Source: Fremontodendron californicum
Taxonomy: Eukaryota > Streptophyta > Magnoliopsida > Malvales > Malvaceae
Direction of reading: 5' to 3'
Assembly: GCA_030761205.1 (NCBI GenBank)
Contig: JAULJL010000020.1
Span: forward strand, 4,469,001 to 4,533,000
Length of the DNA: 64,000 bases
Shown: one piece after another, positions 37,601 through 49,490 of the stretch
Numbering within the stretch: the first letter of the stretch is position 1
How the letters are laid out: each line of letters starts with the position of its first letter
Position numbers and translations under genes: made by a program
The notes under the pieces: model-generated
Databases searched by the model: none
Told to the model about the DNA's origin: nothing
What the model saw: only the letters and a program-made list of their open reading frames with translations

Positions 37601-38729
37601 TTTAAGTATACATGTGGCATGTGTTTAGTGATGATAGGAAGACATGTTTTAATATAGCAGGGTGGTCCCTCGGGTGGATGGATAGTTAACTGTTATGCTT
37701 GTTAGTTTCAGAAAAAAAATTGGGTGTAAGTTTAGCATGTAATAATTCTTGATGTTGTTCCAAGTGGGGTAGGGTAGTGACTAGTGAGACCTATTTCTTC
37801 TTACCTTCAGGCTTAAGTTAGTCGTAAGGAAGCCAAGGGATAACCTCTTTTTGGGTGCAATCATGCAACCCTTACAGTTCATGGGAAAAAAGAACTTGTT
37901 CTAATAGAAAATGGGAAAATTACAAGTATAACCTGTGGCAAGAAAAGAAAAAAAACATGTCCATTATGTTTATCTACTCCTATCTGATCCTCAAATCTAA
38001 CAGAATGAACTCTTCACAGCAACTCAGTATGCTGGACCTCACATCATAAGTGCCTAAATCTCTAAGATTTACCATTTACTTTTTTACTCAAAGAAATAAT
38101 GTTAAGCAGTCAAGAGGGTGGGCCTGCTACGTTCATTCTTTAACCACAAATAACATAAATTTCATTGCCTTGATAGAGTTCCCATTAACCTTGCCTTCTA
38201 GGTTTTTGGGCTAGTTTTTTTAAAAACTAATAAAAAGGTGGAAGGTGTTGAATTCTAGATTTCCTAGAAATTTGTTTCTTCCTCTGCCATTTTCTTGATT
38301 TCATATTTGAAACATTTAAATTGAAAGGATTCGTTCACTGAAGGAAAATTTTCTTTATCTGATCATACTTATGATGGTATTTTAGTTTTTCTGTTCTTCA
38401 TCATTTTAAAATTTTAATTCTTATCTGAGCTTCGTGTTTCTTGAGGATTTCATATTGTTGTCTTCCCAGTTCCACCGACTCTTTTTTGCTTTTTCTTTTA
38501 GAGGGTGGGAGTGGGTGGCAGAGTACTATAGACATTTGTTTCAAGGCAACATAGAAAAATTTCTTATTAATTTAGATAATTATTAGCGTGTGACTTCAAG
38601 CGCATTGAATCACAATAGGAAAAGCTCCTCCCGCTCTATTAGTGGCCTATACATGGTGCTATATGCCTTATTAGCATTTCTTATATATGTTTATGGCAAG
38701 TGGCTGCAATCCCCCCCCCCCCCCTCGCC

Positions 38730-38760
<31 letters not shown>

Positions 38761-41700
38761 GAAAAAAAAGAAAAAAACCGTGTGATTCAATCTAGACATT
38801 CCTAATATCTCTTTCCTCTGTCAGGATATCGCTGGCACCCTAGCAACAGAAGAGGCCGATGATGCTGCCCAAGTGGCAAAGTTGCGTTCAGCTCTTGAAT
38901 CTGTTGATCACAAACGACGGAAGGTAAATGTTTCTTTCAAACCATCATACTTTTTTTCTGCCCCATAAGTATCTTATAATTAGCTTCCCTGCATAAAGTG
39001 TTTCATTGTTTAATCCAAAGTTAATATTTTTAACACATACATTTATCTTCAGTTTTAACTAGGCCATTATGTTGTTTGAGCTGAAATATTTGAAGCGCTA
39101 AAAAAGGTTCTGTCCCACTTTTGAGGTAGGTTCAGTTTACTGTCATACTTCTTGAGCTAGCCTTTGTAATGTAGGATGAGTCAAACTTCATCTTTATTAG
39201 AAAGAGAAATCTTGTGACAGCTGAGCATATCTTTTGTGATTTCTTGACCAAGGCCTTGACTCTTTAAAGATGATCTTTTTGGTGGACCTTACCTGATTGC
39301 CTCAATAAAAATGTTCATCACCCTTGGATCTGCTGAATGAGAAATCTGTTCATTATGGACTAAAATTAGAATGCTTCATAGATCAGGAAAATGGATAATC
39401 AATAAACATACTTATTCACTAATTTTTTTTTTTTTTTGAAATACCTTTTCACTAATTTATTATTTATCCTTTTTCTTCAAATATCCTTTCCCCGTTGTCT
39501 GAGGGTCTATGATAATTTCTTCTTTTATGGAAAGCTGAGAAATTGTTGTCAAGCTCAATAAGAATTCAGGATAGATGAATGATTCCTCTGTTTTGATCCC
39601 TTGTTCTGTAGCATTTAAATTTCAATCTCCAGTTGCCATTGTTTTGTGTACTATTGTCTGCTTGCTTTTATCCCTTTGATATCTCCTTCTTACTAAAAAA
39701 TTATCGGTCTTAGCTGCATTTTCTTGAGGATATCATTAGCTGAAACTTGCTAATATTTTGTTTTTGTCAAAAGTAATATGCTGACAGATTAGAATATATT
39801 TGTGTGTTGTGATTAGATTTTGCAACAAATGAGAAGTGATGCTGCCTTGCTAACATTGGAGAATGGCAGTTCACCCATTCAGAATCCTTCTACTGCAGCT
39901 GAAGATGCCCGTTTAGCATCTCTGATTTCTCTTGATGGCATATTGAAGCAAGTCAAGGTTTTTACCTCTTCTCGAAATTGTTGTCTACTTTTACATGATG
40001 ATTTGCAGTAGAATAATAAAAAAATTTAACATTACTCTTATATGTTGAGCAGGATATAATGAGGCAGTCCTCTGTAAGTAGCATGGATAGGAGTAAGAAG
40101 AAAGCGATGTTAGCATCTCTAGATGAGCTGTGGGAACGGATGCCCTCCTTTCTTGACATTGATCATCCATGCGCTCAGAGGCAAATTGCTGATGCTCGGT
40201 GTCTGGTTGAGGTATGAAATTGTCTTTAGTATTTTTAGAGCTGCAAATTTTCTTCAACAGATGCTTCCTACTTGATGATTAAAGGAATTATCCGGAATTG
40301 GTTGGTAGCTATGTTTGCATAGTTTTTCTATATATTGATCTGGATGTTTGAGGAAAAAGGTATGGAGATGCATGTACCATAGTTCTATGTTACTTGGACT
40401 CGGGTGTGAGTGTCCGACACGGGTATGTTTGATTTATTCTAAGTTTTTCCATGTATTTGGAGGGTCTTTGGGGGATCATATTCCCATACCCATGTCCGAA
40501 TATGCATCGGACACGGGTACTTCAAGAAAAATAATGAGTCGGAGCAACATAGCCACAGTTCATTTTTCCTAAAATGTCTGAAATCTATGCTGCTGTTCTC
40601 CAAAAAGCTTAAAGTGTCCCATAACCACATTAATTCTTGTGAATGAGACATGTGGTTTGTATATTTGGCTGCATAATGACAACTCTTTGAACTTGGCTTT
40701 CTGGTTATAGGGTTGTTAGTAACAAAATTACCAAAACAACGTGAACAAAGTAGCCTGTCCAGTGCTCTAGAAGGAAAAATGATTTCTTTCTTACATCATT
40801 TTTAAGCTGTCCTTTTGATAAATGAATTACAAAGTTCAAAATTATTGTGACTACCAAAAAAATACAGTATAAAGAAGAGCTTATGTTTATCTAATTAGCT
40901 AGGTGCCAAGTAGAGAAGTGGTTTTCTATGTTTCCTGAATCGGAGGTGTCGGATACAGGTATGTGTTTGACACGGGTATGTTCAAATTTTTTTAAAATTT
41001 TTTTCTTCATATATTTCGAGGATCATACTCCATGTTTATGTCCGAATATGTGTCAGGACATAAATGTCGGACATGGGTATTTTAAGGAAAATGAAAAATC
41101 CGGGTAACATAGGTGGTTTTTATTTGTCCCATGGAGAACTGGAAGGATTTGCAAATGTTTTAAATGCAATTGTATCTTGGTGCTTTGATGATAAATCCAG
41201 TTTAAATGCTTTCTAAATTCTGCTCCTTATGCTTGCACTGAATCAGATATTTTATTTGTGGTTAGCATTTATGGAACTTCAATTTCTTTTCTCACATACT
41301 CTTTAATCTGCCATGTATTTTCTGCAGTCGATCCATGAAGAGGATGATCAAAAGCAAGAGATACACCATGCTCGAAAGCCATCTGCAGATTTGGGATCCG
41401 GTACCGAAACTGACGTGGCACAATGGAATGTATTACAATTCAACACAGGCTCAACAACCCCATTTATCATCAAGTGTGGAGCAAACTCGAATTCTGAACT
41501 GGTCATCAAAGCAGATGCACGGGTTCAGGAACCCAAGGGTAGTGAAATTGTGAGGGTCGTTCCGAGACCATCTGTTTTAGAAAATATGAGCTTGGATGAT
41601 ATGAAACAGGTATTCTCGGAACTTCCCGAGGCTCTAAGCTTACTTGCCCTAGCTAGGACTGCAGATGGCACTCGAGCTCGGTATTCTAGATTGTATAGGA

Positions 41701-41783
41701 CTTTGGCTATGAAGGTTCCATCACTAAGGGATCTCGTCGGCGAACTTGAAAAAGGTGGAGTAATGAAAGATGTGAAGTCTTGA
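25624..41783 (+). CDS. KAC1: KAC/KCA-type kinesin-14 (KIN-14A/B; chloroplast actin-based movement kinesin), 23 exons, 1291 aa
   Basis: Exons: 25624-25854, 27144-27267, 28119-28205, 28373-28543, 28699-28805, 29440-29571, 29725-29903, 30314-30475, 30954-31045, 32040-32191, 32651-32824, 33343-33489, 33712-33894, 34955-35026, 35235-35290, 35391-35607, 36179-36370, 36466-36657, 36893-37243, 38825-38923, 39817-39957, 40053-40211, 41328-41783. All junctions are GT-AG and phases agree, giving 1291 aa against about 1270 in Arabidopsis. The start ATG precedes the family signature RWNWEVSGFEPR (about 11-22). A short coiled coil (78-145) leads to the motor (about 148-475) with P-loop GQTRSGKT (230-237) and DLAGSE (369-374). 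The switch I SSRSH motif is replaced by KFNVSHL. Coiled coils cover about 480-690, and the conserved KAC tail ends GELEKGGVMKDVKS. KAC proteins act at the chloroplast envelope and plasma membrane in photorelocation through short actin filaments and were also found as CDKA;1 partners. KAC1 versus KAC2 is not resolvable. Confidence 0.95.
32917..32929 (+). repeat. Poly(C) tract in KAC intron 11
   Basis: A run of about 13 C lies in the intron 32825-33342. A similar C-run followed by (TA)n is in intron 19 at about 38711-38757. These are simple repeats with no apparent effect on the exons. Confidence 0.6.
40385..40552 (+). mobile_element. hAT-type MITE in KAC intron 22 (copy 1)
   Basis: Starts CTATGTTACTTGGACTCGGG and ends GGAGCAACATAG, an inverted terminal repeat, with inner words CCGACACGGGTA and CGGACACGGGTA. 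Flanks CCATAGTT and CCACAGTT form an 8-bp target duplication with one mismatch, as for hAT elements. Confidence 0.75.
40926..41112 (+). mobile_element. hAT-type MITE in KAC intron 22 (copy 2)
   Basis: Starts CTATGTTTCCTGAATCGG and ends CCGGGTAACATAG. It is flanked on both sides by an exact 8-bp duplication GTGGTTTT (40918-40925 and 41113-41120). Same family as copy 1, only ~370 bp away. Confidence 0.85.
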
Positions 41784-42230
41784 ATGCAAAGGGTGTTGCA
41801 TATAAATTAGAGAAGGATTTTGTCAAGAGTGACCCTAGACACTATTTAAGATTACTGTATATAGTAATATTTTCATCTAATGTTAAATGCCTGGCTGGGG
41901 TTTTTTGTTTAAATTTTGAGGGGGTTTGATTTGGCTTGGCAGGGCAAGGGACAATCCGGTGTTGTAAACCTGTAATTTAACGTGCTTTCTTGTGATTTTG
42001 CAAAGGAACCATTGTGTTGGAAGCTGGTGTAAACTGTTGATGCCCAATGTTTGCCATTGTTGCGGCTGGGCTGATATTCATGGCAATTTTGTGCAATTGC
42101 CTTACCCATATTTCCTTGCAAACTGCAATTCCAACAATTGTTTTTTTTTATTTTTTATTTTTTATTTTTATTTATTGCATCTTTTCTCACCTATCATGTA
42201 AATGAAAATTTTCTTGAGATAAAAATGATA
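41784..42230 (+). other. 3' UTR and downstream flank of the KAC gene
   Basis: After the TGA there is a non-repetitive ~400 bp stretch rich in TTG and TTTG words, ending in T/A-rich sequence (42138-42180). This fits a 3'UTR. The exact poly(A) site cannot be fixed; AATGAAAATT at about 42200 is a possible weak signal. Confidence 0.45.
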
Positions 42231-42584
42231 AAACAATTTTATTAGTAGGAAAGATTTTACAAATTGAGTTAAAGAGAGATTATATATATATATATATAAT
42301 AACTACACAACTTTTATACTTACATTGAAAAAAAAAATAATGCATACAATTTATTTATGCTTATTAAATATGTTAATGTAGCATTATTACTAAACTTGAG
42401 TGAAAGGAGGAGAGTGAAGTTAAGTCAGAGAGAAATGTGTTCTGGAACTGGTAAGTGCCGCGTTCTTCACTTCTCCTTTCTTTGTTTGACTACCAGTATT
42501 TACAATACAAATTCCTTTTAAGCTGAAACGGCGTCGATTTAATGCTTAGCTTTTCTTTCATTGTTTCTTTTTTAGAGTAAGACA

Positions 42585-42722
42585 ATTGGGTTTTTTTTTT
42601 TGATACAAAGGAGATCGTAAGTTAAGATAAATGAAGGAATTGTATATGTTGGGATTTAAATTTCATACTTACTAAATATCATCTTTTAAGAATAGTTGCA
42701 TGAACCAATTGAACTATGTAAG
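42585..42722 (-). mobile_element. SINE-like copy 1
   Basis: The minus strand contains a tRNA-like A box (TAGTTCAATTGGTTCATGCA) and about 50 bp later a B-box-like word (AAATTTAAATCCC), followed by ACATATACAA. The same layout recurs at 54060-54210 and 61640-61740. It looks like a worn tRNA-derived SINE family. Confidence 0.4.
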
Positions 42723-43765
42723 CATGACTTTTGCATTTAAAGCTTGAATTTATGTCTTTTTTTTTTTTAAAAAGAAGAGGATGATGATGCCTCTTTGTAA
42801 CTTGGTTGAAAGTTGCAAGTTGCAACCTTTATGCAAGTAGCAGTGTAACTTACTTTTACCATAGCTAGAGGCTATAGCAAGAGTGTGATGAGATAGGAAA
42901 TGAATCTTCCAATTTAAGTTTTTTGGCTGATCTGAGCCCATTTCAATCTGATTCTAATTCCAAAAGAACCCACTTTCAATCTAATCCCAAACAGAGTGTA
43001 GGAACATGGAATTGGAACCCCACCAAATAGATTTATGGCTGAGGGGCCTGAGGGATATATGGAGATTATTTAGTTTAGTAACTCCAATCTTGCTGCTATT
43101 GGAACTTTATTTCTTATTACAGATTTTCCTACTTTGCCTTTTTCTGAAGGGATAAAATATCTCAATCCTTAAAAAAAAAAAAAAAAATATTCTTTAAAAG
43201 AAACTGATTTTGATTGGCTTGGTCCTATAAATTTTGAACAAGTTTCAGGCCCCAAGATGCTTCCTGAATCCTGGACATTGGTTCTTTTGGTAGATATAGA
43301 ACAGCTCTTACTCTTGCCTGTTCTTGGCCTTCTTATGAATGTGAATAGAGAGCTCTGTGTTTATTTGAATATTAAGTTATTAATGTTAAAAATATCAGTT
43401 TGATGATCTAAAGGAAATGTTAATATTCTGAATGTGTTTTTTTTCCCAGGTTATGAGGAAACACCATTTGCGGTTAAGTGCAAGCTTGATTGAGGAGTCC
43501 CACCAAAGACAGCATTCTCATCATTCAACTGCTACGGAACACCTAACTTCTGGTAAGCAGTAGCAGTTTCGTACAGTTTTAACTTTTAAGAGATACCTGT
43601 TTGTCCTCTGCTGCTTAATTTGTTACTGAGGAAAAAAAAATGGCAGAAGTAAAGCAGGATATGAATTAAAAACCTCAATTCAAAGTCTGAGGGTTGATTG
43701 GAATTAAGAACAAATTATAGTGTTAAAACTGTTAATATTATTAAGCATATCACCACTTTAATAGG

Positions 43766-44060
43766 ATCCCATTGTGTATTGTTGTAGGTTGATATATAGA
43801 AGTTTATCACGTGACAAATTCAAAAGGGATAACAAACATTAATAACATGCAAGAACAACAAAACATGATCCCATTGCGTGTAAGTAGAGACATAATACCT
43901 ATCACGTGACAAATTCAATGACGGTAACAAACATGAGTAACATGCAAGAACAACAAAACAAGATCCCATTGCGTGTAGGTAGAAACATAAGAGTTTACCA
44001 TGTGACAAATTCGAAAAGGGTAATAAACATGAGTAACATGCAAGAACAATAAAACAAAAT
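43766..44060 (+). repeat. Tandem repeat, ~95-bp unit, about three copies
   Basis: Units begin at about 43805, 43900 and 43996 (TATCACGTGACAAATTC / TACCATGTGACAAATTC). Each unit includes AACATGCAAGAACAACAAAA and GATCCCATTGCGTGTA. A partial preceding unit starts at 43766. No coding function is seen. Confidence 0.7.
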
Positions 44061-44733
44061 CTGGACTTTGATACCATGTTAAGCATCCAACTTAAAACCA
44101 ATTGATGATAATTGAAAAATCACAATGTGAATATAAAAACCACAGACAATCTAAAATTTAAGCAACCTGAGATAACACCACTTTTAACAAAAATTCCATT
44201 CTATCAGGTTGATAACTTGCTATAGCATGCAATTTGATCAAGAAAAATATTGGAGGGAGGACAATTTGTACCTACCACAAGTGTCTTATTTCTACCAATC
44301 AAGCGACAAGGTGTTGGCAGTTAGCAAACAATTTACTGTAAATCATTGAATCGTTCTTTCTTCTTCTTCTTAGTAATCTTAAAAATCTAACTCTTTTACT
44401 TAACTGCAACTTCGCTGTGGGGTTGATGAAGGAGCAGATTGATGAAGTAGAAGCTGTTTGATAGTGTTTTGGTCCTTCAGGAAAGTGGGCTCAGATGCTA
44501 GGTACGTTCTTATCTAATCCAGTTTGTCAGGTGTGTTCATTTATTGTAGATTAATAATACTTCTTTTTCCCCTTTTTTTTCTATAGGAAAATAGGAAAAA
44601 AGCATAATTCTAGACATTTGAAAACAGCTTAATAATGATGGAACATTAACTTGCTGGTCAAACTTAGTGAGATCTGATCATATTAAAGTTATTCTTCATA
44701 ATCCCAAGAAATTTTCAATTTGTTATACACATC

Positions 44734-44920
44734 TTACCCGGATTTTTTTTTTTTTTTTTAAGTATTCGTTTTCGATATTTGTATCCTGATACATTTGGAC
44801 ATGGATATGAGGTATATGATCCTCCAAATATATGAAAAAAATTGGAAAAATTAAATATACTTGTATTATGTGTCGGACATATACTCGTATCCACACTTAT
44901 GTCCAAATCCGGATAACATA
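44734..44920 (-). mobile_element. hAT-type MITE (copy 3, worn ends)
   Basis: Contains TTACCCGGATTTT at one side and ATCCGGATAACATA at the other, with inner words ATGTGTCGGACATA and GTCCAAATCC. It belongs to the same family as the KAC intron copies, but the ends and target duplication are decayed. Confidence 0.55.
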
Positions 44921-45389
44921 TTCTATCACTGTCAATCACCTTTCAGCCTCGTGGCATTGGCCCCTTGCCTACAACTAAGAAATGTTTTAAGTTCCTGTGT
45001 TCTCAAATTATGGGTGGTAAGAATGACAGGATCTTGATCATGAAAATGTTTCTTTTAATGATTTCTTCGAAAGCTTTATTAATGGTTTCTCATTCAAATT
45101 TGTTTTACTCAAGTCACAGCCTCTAATATATCAGCTACATATTGTTGTGAAAACTTGTTAATACAATTTTCAATTTTCTAATCAAGTTTCACCAAATTAT
45201 CAGACAATTTCCACAGTGAATTTCTTTTTGCATTTTGCTAGACAATTCGTTGCTGCTAGTTTTGGTACTGATATAGAGAAATTATACTAATACTAGCAAA
45301 GTTGAACTGCATCAAGGTGGATATTCTCTCATCATATTTCACATATCTTTGCAACTAAAGACTGCTTGCTGGATGCTAATAAGATTAAG

Positions 45390-45589
45390 CTATGTTGCTC
45401 CGATTCTTCATTGTTCTTGAAGTACTCGTGTCCGACATCCGTATCCGACGCATATCCGGACATGGGTATGAAGATATGATCCTCCAAGAACGCTCCAAAT
45501 ACATAAAAATCTTAAAAAAAAAAATTGAACATACTCGTGCCAGACACATAATCATATCCGACACTCACACCCGAATCTAAGTAACATAG
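45390..45589 (+). mobile_element. hAT-type MITE (copy 4) with perfect target duplication
   Basis: Starts CTATGTTGCTCCGATTC and ends GAATCTAAGTAACATAG, an inverted pair. It is flanked by an exact 8-bp AGATTAAG duplication (45382-45389 and 45590-45597). Inner words CGTGTCCGACATCCG and CCGACACTCACACC place it in the same family. Confidence 0.85.
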
Positions 45590-45597
45590 AGATTAAG

Positions 45598-48500
45598 TAG
45601 CTAGCTCCTAGCTGTAGCTGGGATGAGAAATGTTTGCTAGTTTCCAAAGCAAATGAATGATGGTATATAATGAAAAATAAGCAATATATAATTCATTACT
45701 GGCATGGCTGGAGGGAGACATGTGGGAGCCAAATGTAGATCCCCAGAGAAAGCAAACTTTATTTTATATTTGGTGGTTCAGCGCTTATCATGGATTTGCA
45801 GGGGGGAAGCCATGGCTGATCTTCCAGATTACTTTGATGGAAAAAAAATATATATATATATGCATGGAGGATGGTTTAAAAGTAAGCACTCTCGAGAACT
45901 CGAATCTCAAACACTACTCCCAAATAAGAAAAAGACTCATCAAAGACTGTGTTTTGCAATAAAGCTTTCTTCATGTTTGGTCCAAAAGAATTTTTGGGAG
46001 AAAACCCCCCCACAAAAGGAAGGAATATATCTATTTCATGGGGAGCATCTTTTACAAGAGTAAGAAAAAGGGTTAGAAATTTGTGTTGCTAAAGTCTTCA
46101 AAAGGGTTAAAGGAATACGCATGTGTCTCTACATTTTAATTGGAAAGTAATTCTTTCTTGAATGCAAGATTAATCAGCATCCTAGGTTAAAAATTCATTG
46201 TAAACAAGTACCATTGATTCTTGTTTATAAACATATATAGTTTAAATTTCTCATTTTTTTTCGTTTGTTCTGGATGGATCGTGTGAAGTAAGAAAATTGT
46301 GTTGATGAGAAAAATTCGAAAGAGATAACTTACTCAATTTTAAACTTATTCACGGGTCACGTTACTTGTTTTGCCTGATAAATTTAATTCGAATTACATT
46401 GGGTCTGAAATAAGATTTTTGTAATCCGGATCAACCTGGCTCGATTCGGATTACTATTTAATCAATAAAAATATTTTATTTAAATTTAATTATAAAATAT
46501 ATAAATAATTAATATATAACATTTTAATATATTTTAAATAGTAAAACGGATTTTTGAATTCGATGAACTGAGCCTAAACAAATAATTATTTTGCTATTTT
46601 GGCTTGATTTGATCCAAACCGATGCATGGACACTTCTACTCAAATTTTCAAGTTAAAATATTATATATTGTAGATCATATATTAAAGGCATTTTTACAAA
46701 TAATACAAGAGAGAATTCTTTGATAAAACTCGATTACAATGACAAAAAATAAATAACAAAATATCAATTAAACAGAGTCTAAATCGAAGTCTGATTGATT
46801 AACAAGCAAGACTGCAAGAGATAGATATTGGCATATCCAAAAAAAAAAAAGAAATTGACCTTTTTTTCGGTACATAGAAAGTTTAGGTGAGAAGACTTTA
46901 CTCTAGTTCAGAATTAGGGCATTGCTACAGATCTAAAAGAGAATTAATAGTGGTATTTACAGATTACTCATTGATGAAACTCGAACCGTCGTTAATGTTT
47001 TGATACCATAGAACTACATTGTTAACAATAGGTGGTCATGTCATAGCCATACCAATAATGTTATACTAGTACTAGTAAATAGTCAACCCCTTTATGAGGA
47101 ACATCAAACAAATATAATGGAATTTCGTCAATTCGCATAATAATCATTTAGATTCTTCGATAACTATGATTTGATAGAATTGGAACTTCTTCTGGCTAAT
47201 TTACTTTTTATAATTGGACACTAGATTTTTCATGTCTATCTACTCTCATTTTGTGACTAATTTTAGTACAATTTTCAACCATTCAAGTCAATGAGAAAAA
47301 TTATAAAATGCTTCACCACTTCTGTTTAAAATATCTAATTGGCATCCATGTGGTTGAAATTAGATTTATTCATGGGTTGGATCGGATTATGGTTAGATTT
47401 TTTTTTTCTTATCCAGATCTAGCCCGAATGCTCACGCTCAAAATAATATTAAAAAAATATTTCTATATTAATATTTATAATTAAATTTAAATAAAAAATA
47501 TTTTTTTATTGATGAACAGTCATTCTGGTCGGGCCAGCCCGAATTAGAAAAATCTCTGTTCAAACTCGATCTAATACGGACCGAGACTGTACCCGCTTGA
47601 TCTTTGAATAGGTCTGATTGAAATACAATTTTTTTTTTTTATGAAATTACAAGTATAAGTAGAAGTTATGATATAAAAAACCAATAAATTAAATAAAATA
47701 TATAGTTAAACAAATTCAATATAAAGTTAAACAGATTCAAGTATTTAGATTATATTGTTGGTAAAAAAAAAACGGCAACAAGAAGCAATAATTCAAGATA
47801 CATCCTTTGTAAATTAGAAAGGAAAAAAATTGAGGTAGAGAAAAATGGAATCTAATTAATTAATTAGCAAATGAATCGACCATAATGTTATGATGATCTA
47901 ACAACTTTTTTTACAATTTCATATATATATTTTTTATATCAAAATTCAAGATGGACAGCATTAGGGCTTGAATTCAAGAAGGTAGGCATTTGTATTTTTG
48001 CATGTGTTTTTAAGTACAATGATTGAGGGGAATCCAGGGGTGTTTAAAGAATTTGATGCAAGCTAGCTTTAATATGTACTAGAAGATAATATAACACGAA
48101 AAAATAATATTAACACAATATAAAAGTATGAATATGTCAAAATCTATTAACACGATACAAAAAATAACGTGACATAAAATTGAAAATTATTTGAATAGTG
48201 CTAACTAAACTTTACTATTTCGGACACGACACGAACATGAAAAAATAATTAACATACAATACAACACGAAAAAAATAACACTAACACAATAGAATGCACG
48301 AATGTGTCAAAATTTATACATAACGTGTCAAAATTTATATATATATATATATAATATCCTTAATACGATTATAATATAAATACAACATGTGGTAATTATA
48401 AATTTTAAAAAAAAAAATGATAGCTTGTCAGGTGGCAAGCAATTGTCTTTCAATTGAAGTCAATTGAGGGACTCCTTTAATTATTTTTATATAGATATAT

Positions 48501-49490
48501 AATACCTTAAATATAATTATAACACAAAAAATGAATAAGACACAAAAGTGGCAAACAAAGACAAGTTAATTGTCCTTCAATTGCTTGTGCAATTGACGAG
48601 ATTAATATTATTGTATATAGATAATAATAAATATATGAAATGTAACTCAATGCATGGGCTGCTTTTGATTTCCCATTTCTTCAACATTTACTCTTTCTGA
48701 ATCTGCAACTTGGGAGCATGCTCTTCTTTTTACCCTTTTAATAATTCTCTTTCTTTTAAAGGGGTTTGAAGTTTAAAAGCACCACACACACAAGTATGAG
48801 AATGGGAATTATTGGAAGAAATGGTTAAATTTGGTTGGCAATGGCATCCGCTAGGCTTTGTAGTCAGAGTTGTTTAAGGATGGAGTTATTCATTTGATTT
48901 GATAGAGATCGTCTGAATCGGGTCGAGTTTAAGATAAAATATTTTTAATCTGAGTTGGTATGATTCAATTCGAATTATTTCTTAATTAATATAAAAAATT
49001 TTATTTAAATTTAATTATAAAAATATAAAAATATTTTTTAAATAATACAACGAATTTCCAAATCAAACAAATAATTTTTTATTATTTAAATCTGACATGA
49101 TCCGATCTAATTCGATCTGTTCATACAAACCTCTAATTACTGAGCAGCATGTGTTTTCGTTTGAATTGAAGATGAGGTTTGCCATGGTCCGCTGCCCAGA
49201 TGCCCATATTCTTATTCCTCAATCCTCCCCCATATTTTCCCATGTCTCTCTCTTTTCTCAAAATTACCTAACATGGAATAAATGTCTTTTAAGCTTAAAT
49301 AAATAGCTTTTAACATTATGATTATTATTTCTATTTTTATTGTTGCATTTTATTTGAAAATATTTTGATTCAAATAATTAGAATAAGACATTGTTTTTTT
49401 GACACATAGAAACATATTAAAAATTTATTCTTAAAATTTATATTCATTTATTACTTGGATACACTTTATTATTAAAGTCTCATCGTCTTT
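45598..49490. other. Intergenic region, no convincing gene
   Basis: An open frame of 119 codons at 45704-46063 (plus strand, MAGGRHVGAKC...) has no recognisable domain and probably is not a gene. Dispersed mosaic repeats occur at 46340-46640, 47360-47620 and 48890-49125, and a CGTG/ACACG-rich repeat at 48080-48400. The slightly GC-richer stretch 48650-48860 carries no exon that I recognise. Confidence 0.4.

Larger units (their letters stand above)
42437..44502 (+). other. Possible small spliced transcript (unidentified)
   Basis: Several strong splice signals line up on the plus strand: ATGTGTTCTGGAACTG|GTAAGTG (donor at 42451), TTTTTTTCCCAG|GTTATGAGG (exon about 43451-43552), AACTTCTG|GTAAGC, then CCTTCAG|GAAAGTGGGC and ATGCTAG|GTACG (exon about 44481-44501). 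From the ATG at about 42437 the first two exons would encode only MCSGTGYEETPFAVKCKLD and stop. Another frame beginning at the internal ATG in the second exon stays open across the third exon (…HLTSGKWAQML). I do not recognise either peptide. It may be a non-coding RNA, a small peptide gene, or a chance alignment of splice sites. Confidence 0.25.

Noticed and set aside
45704..46063. 119-codon open frame (MAGGRHVGAKC...)
   Set aside because: No recognisable domain, a lysine/asparagine-rich and low-complexity middle including an (AT)n run, and no sign of conservation. Not reported as a gene.
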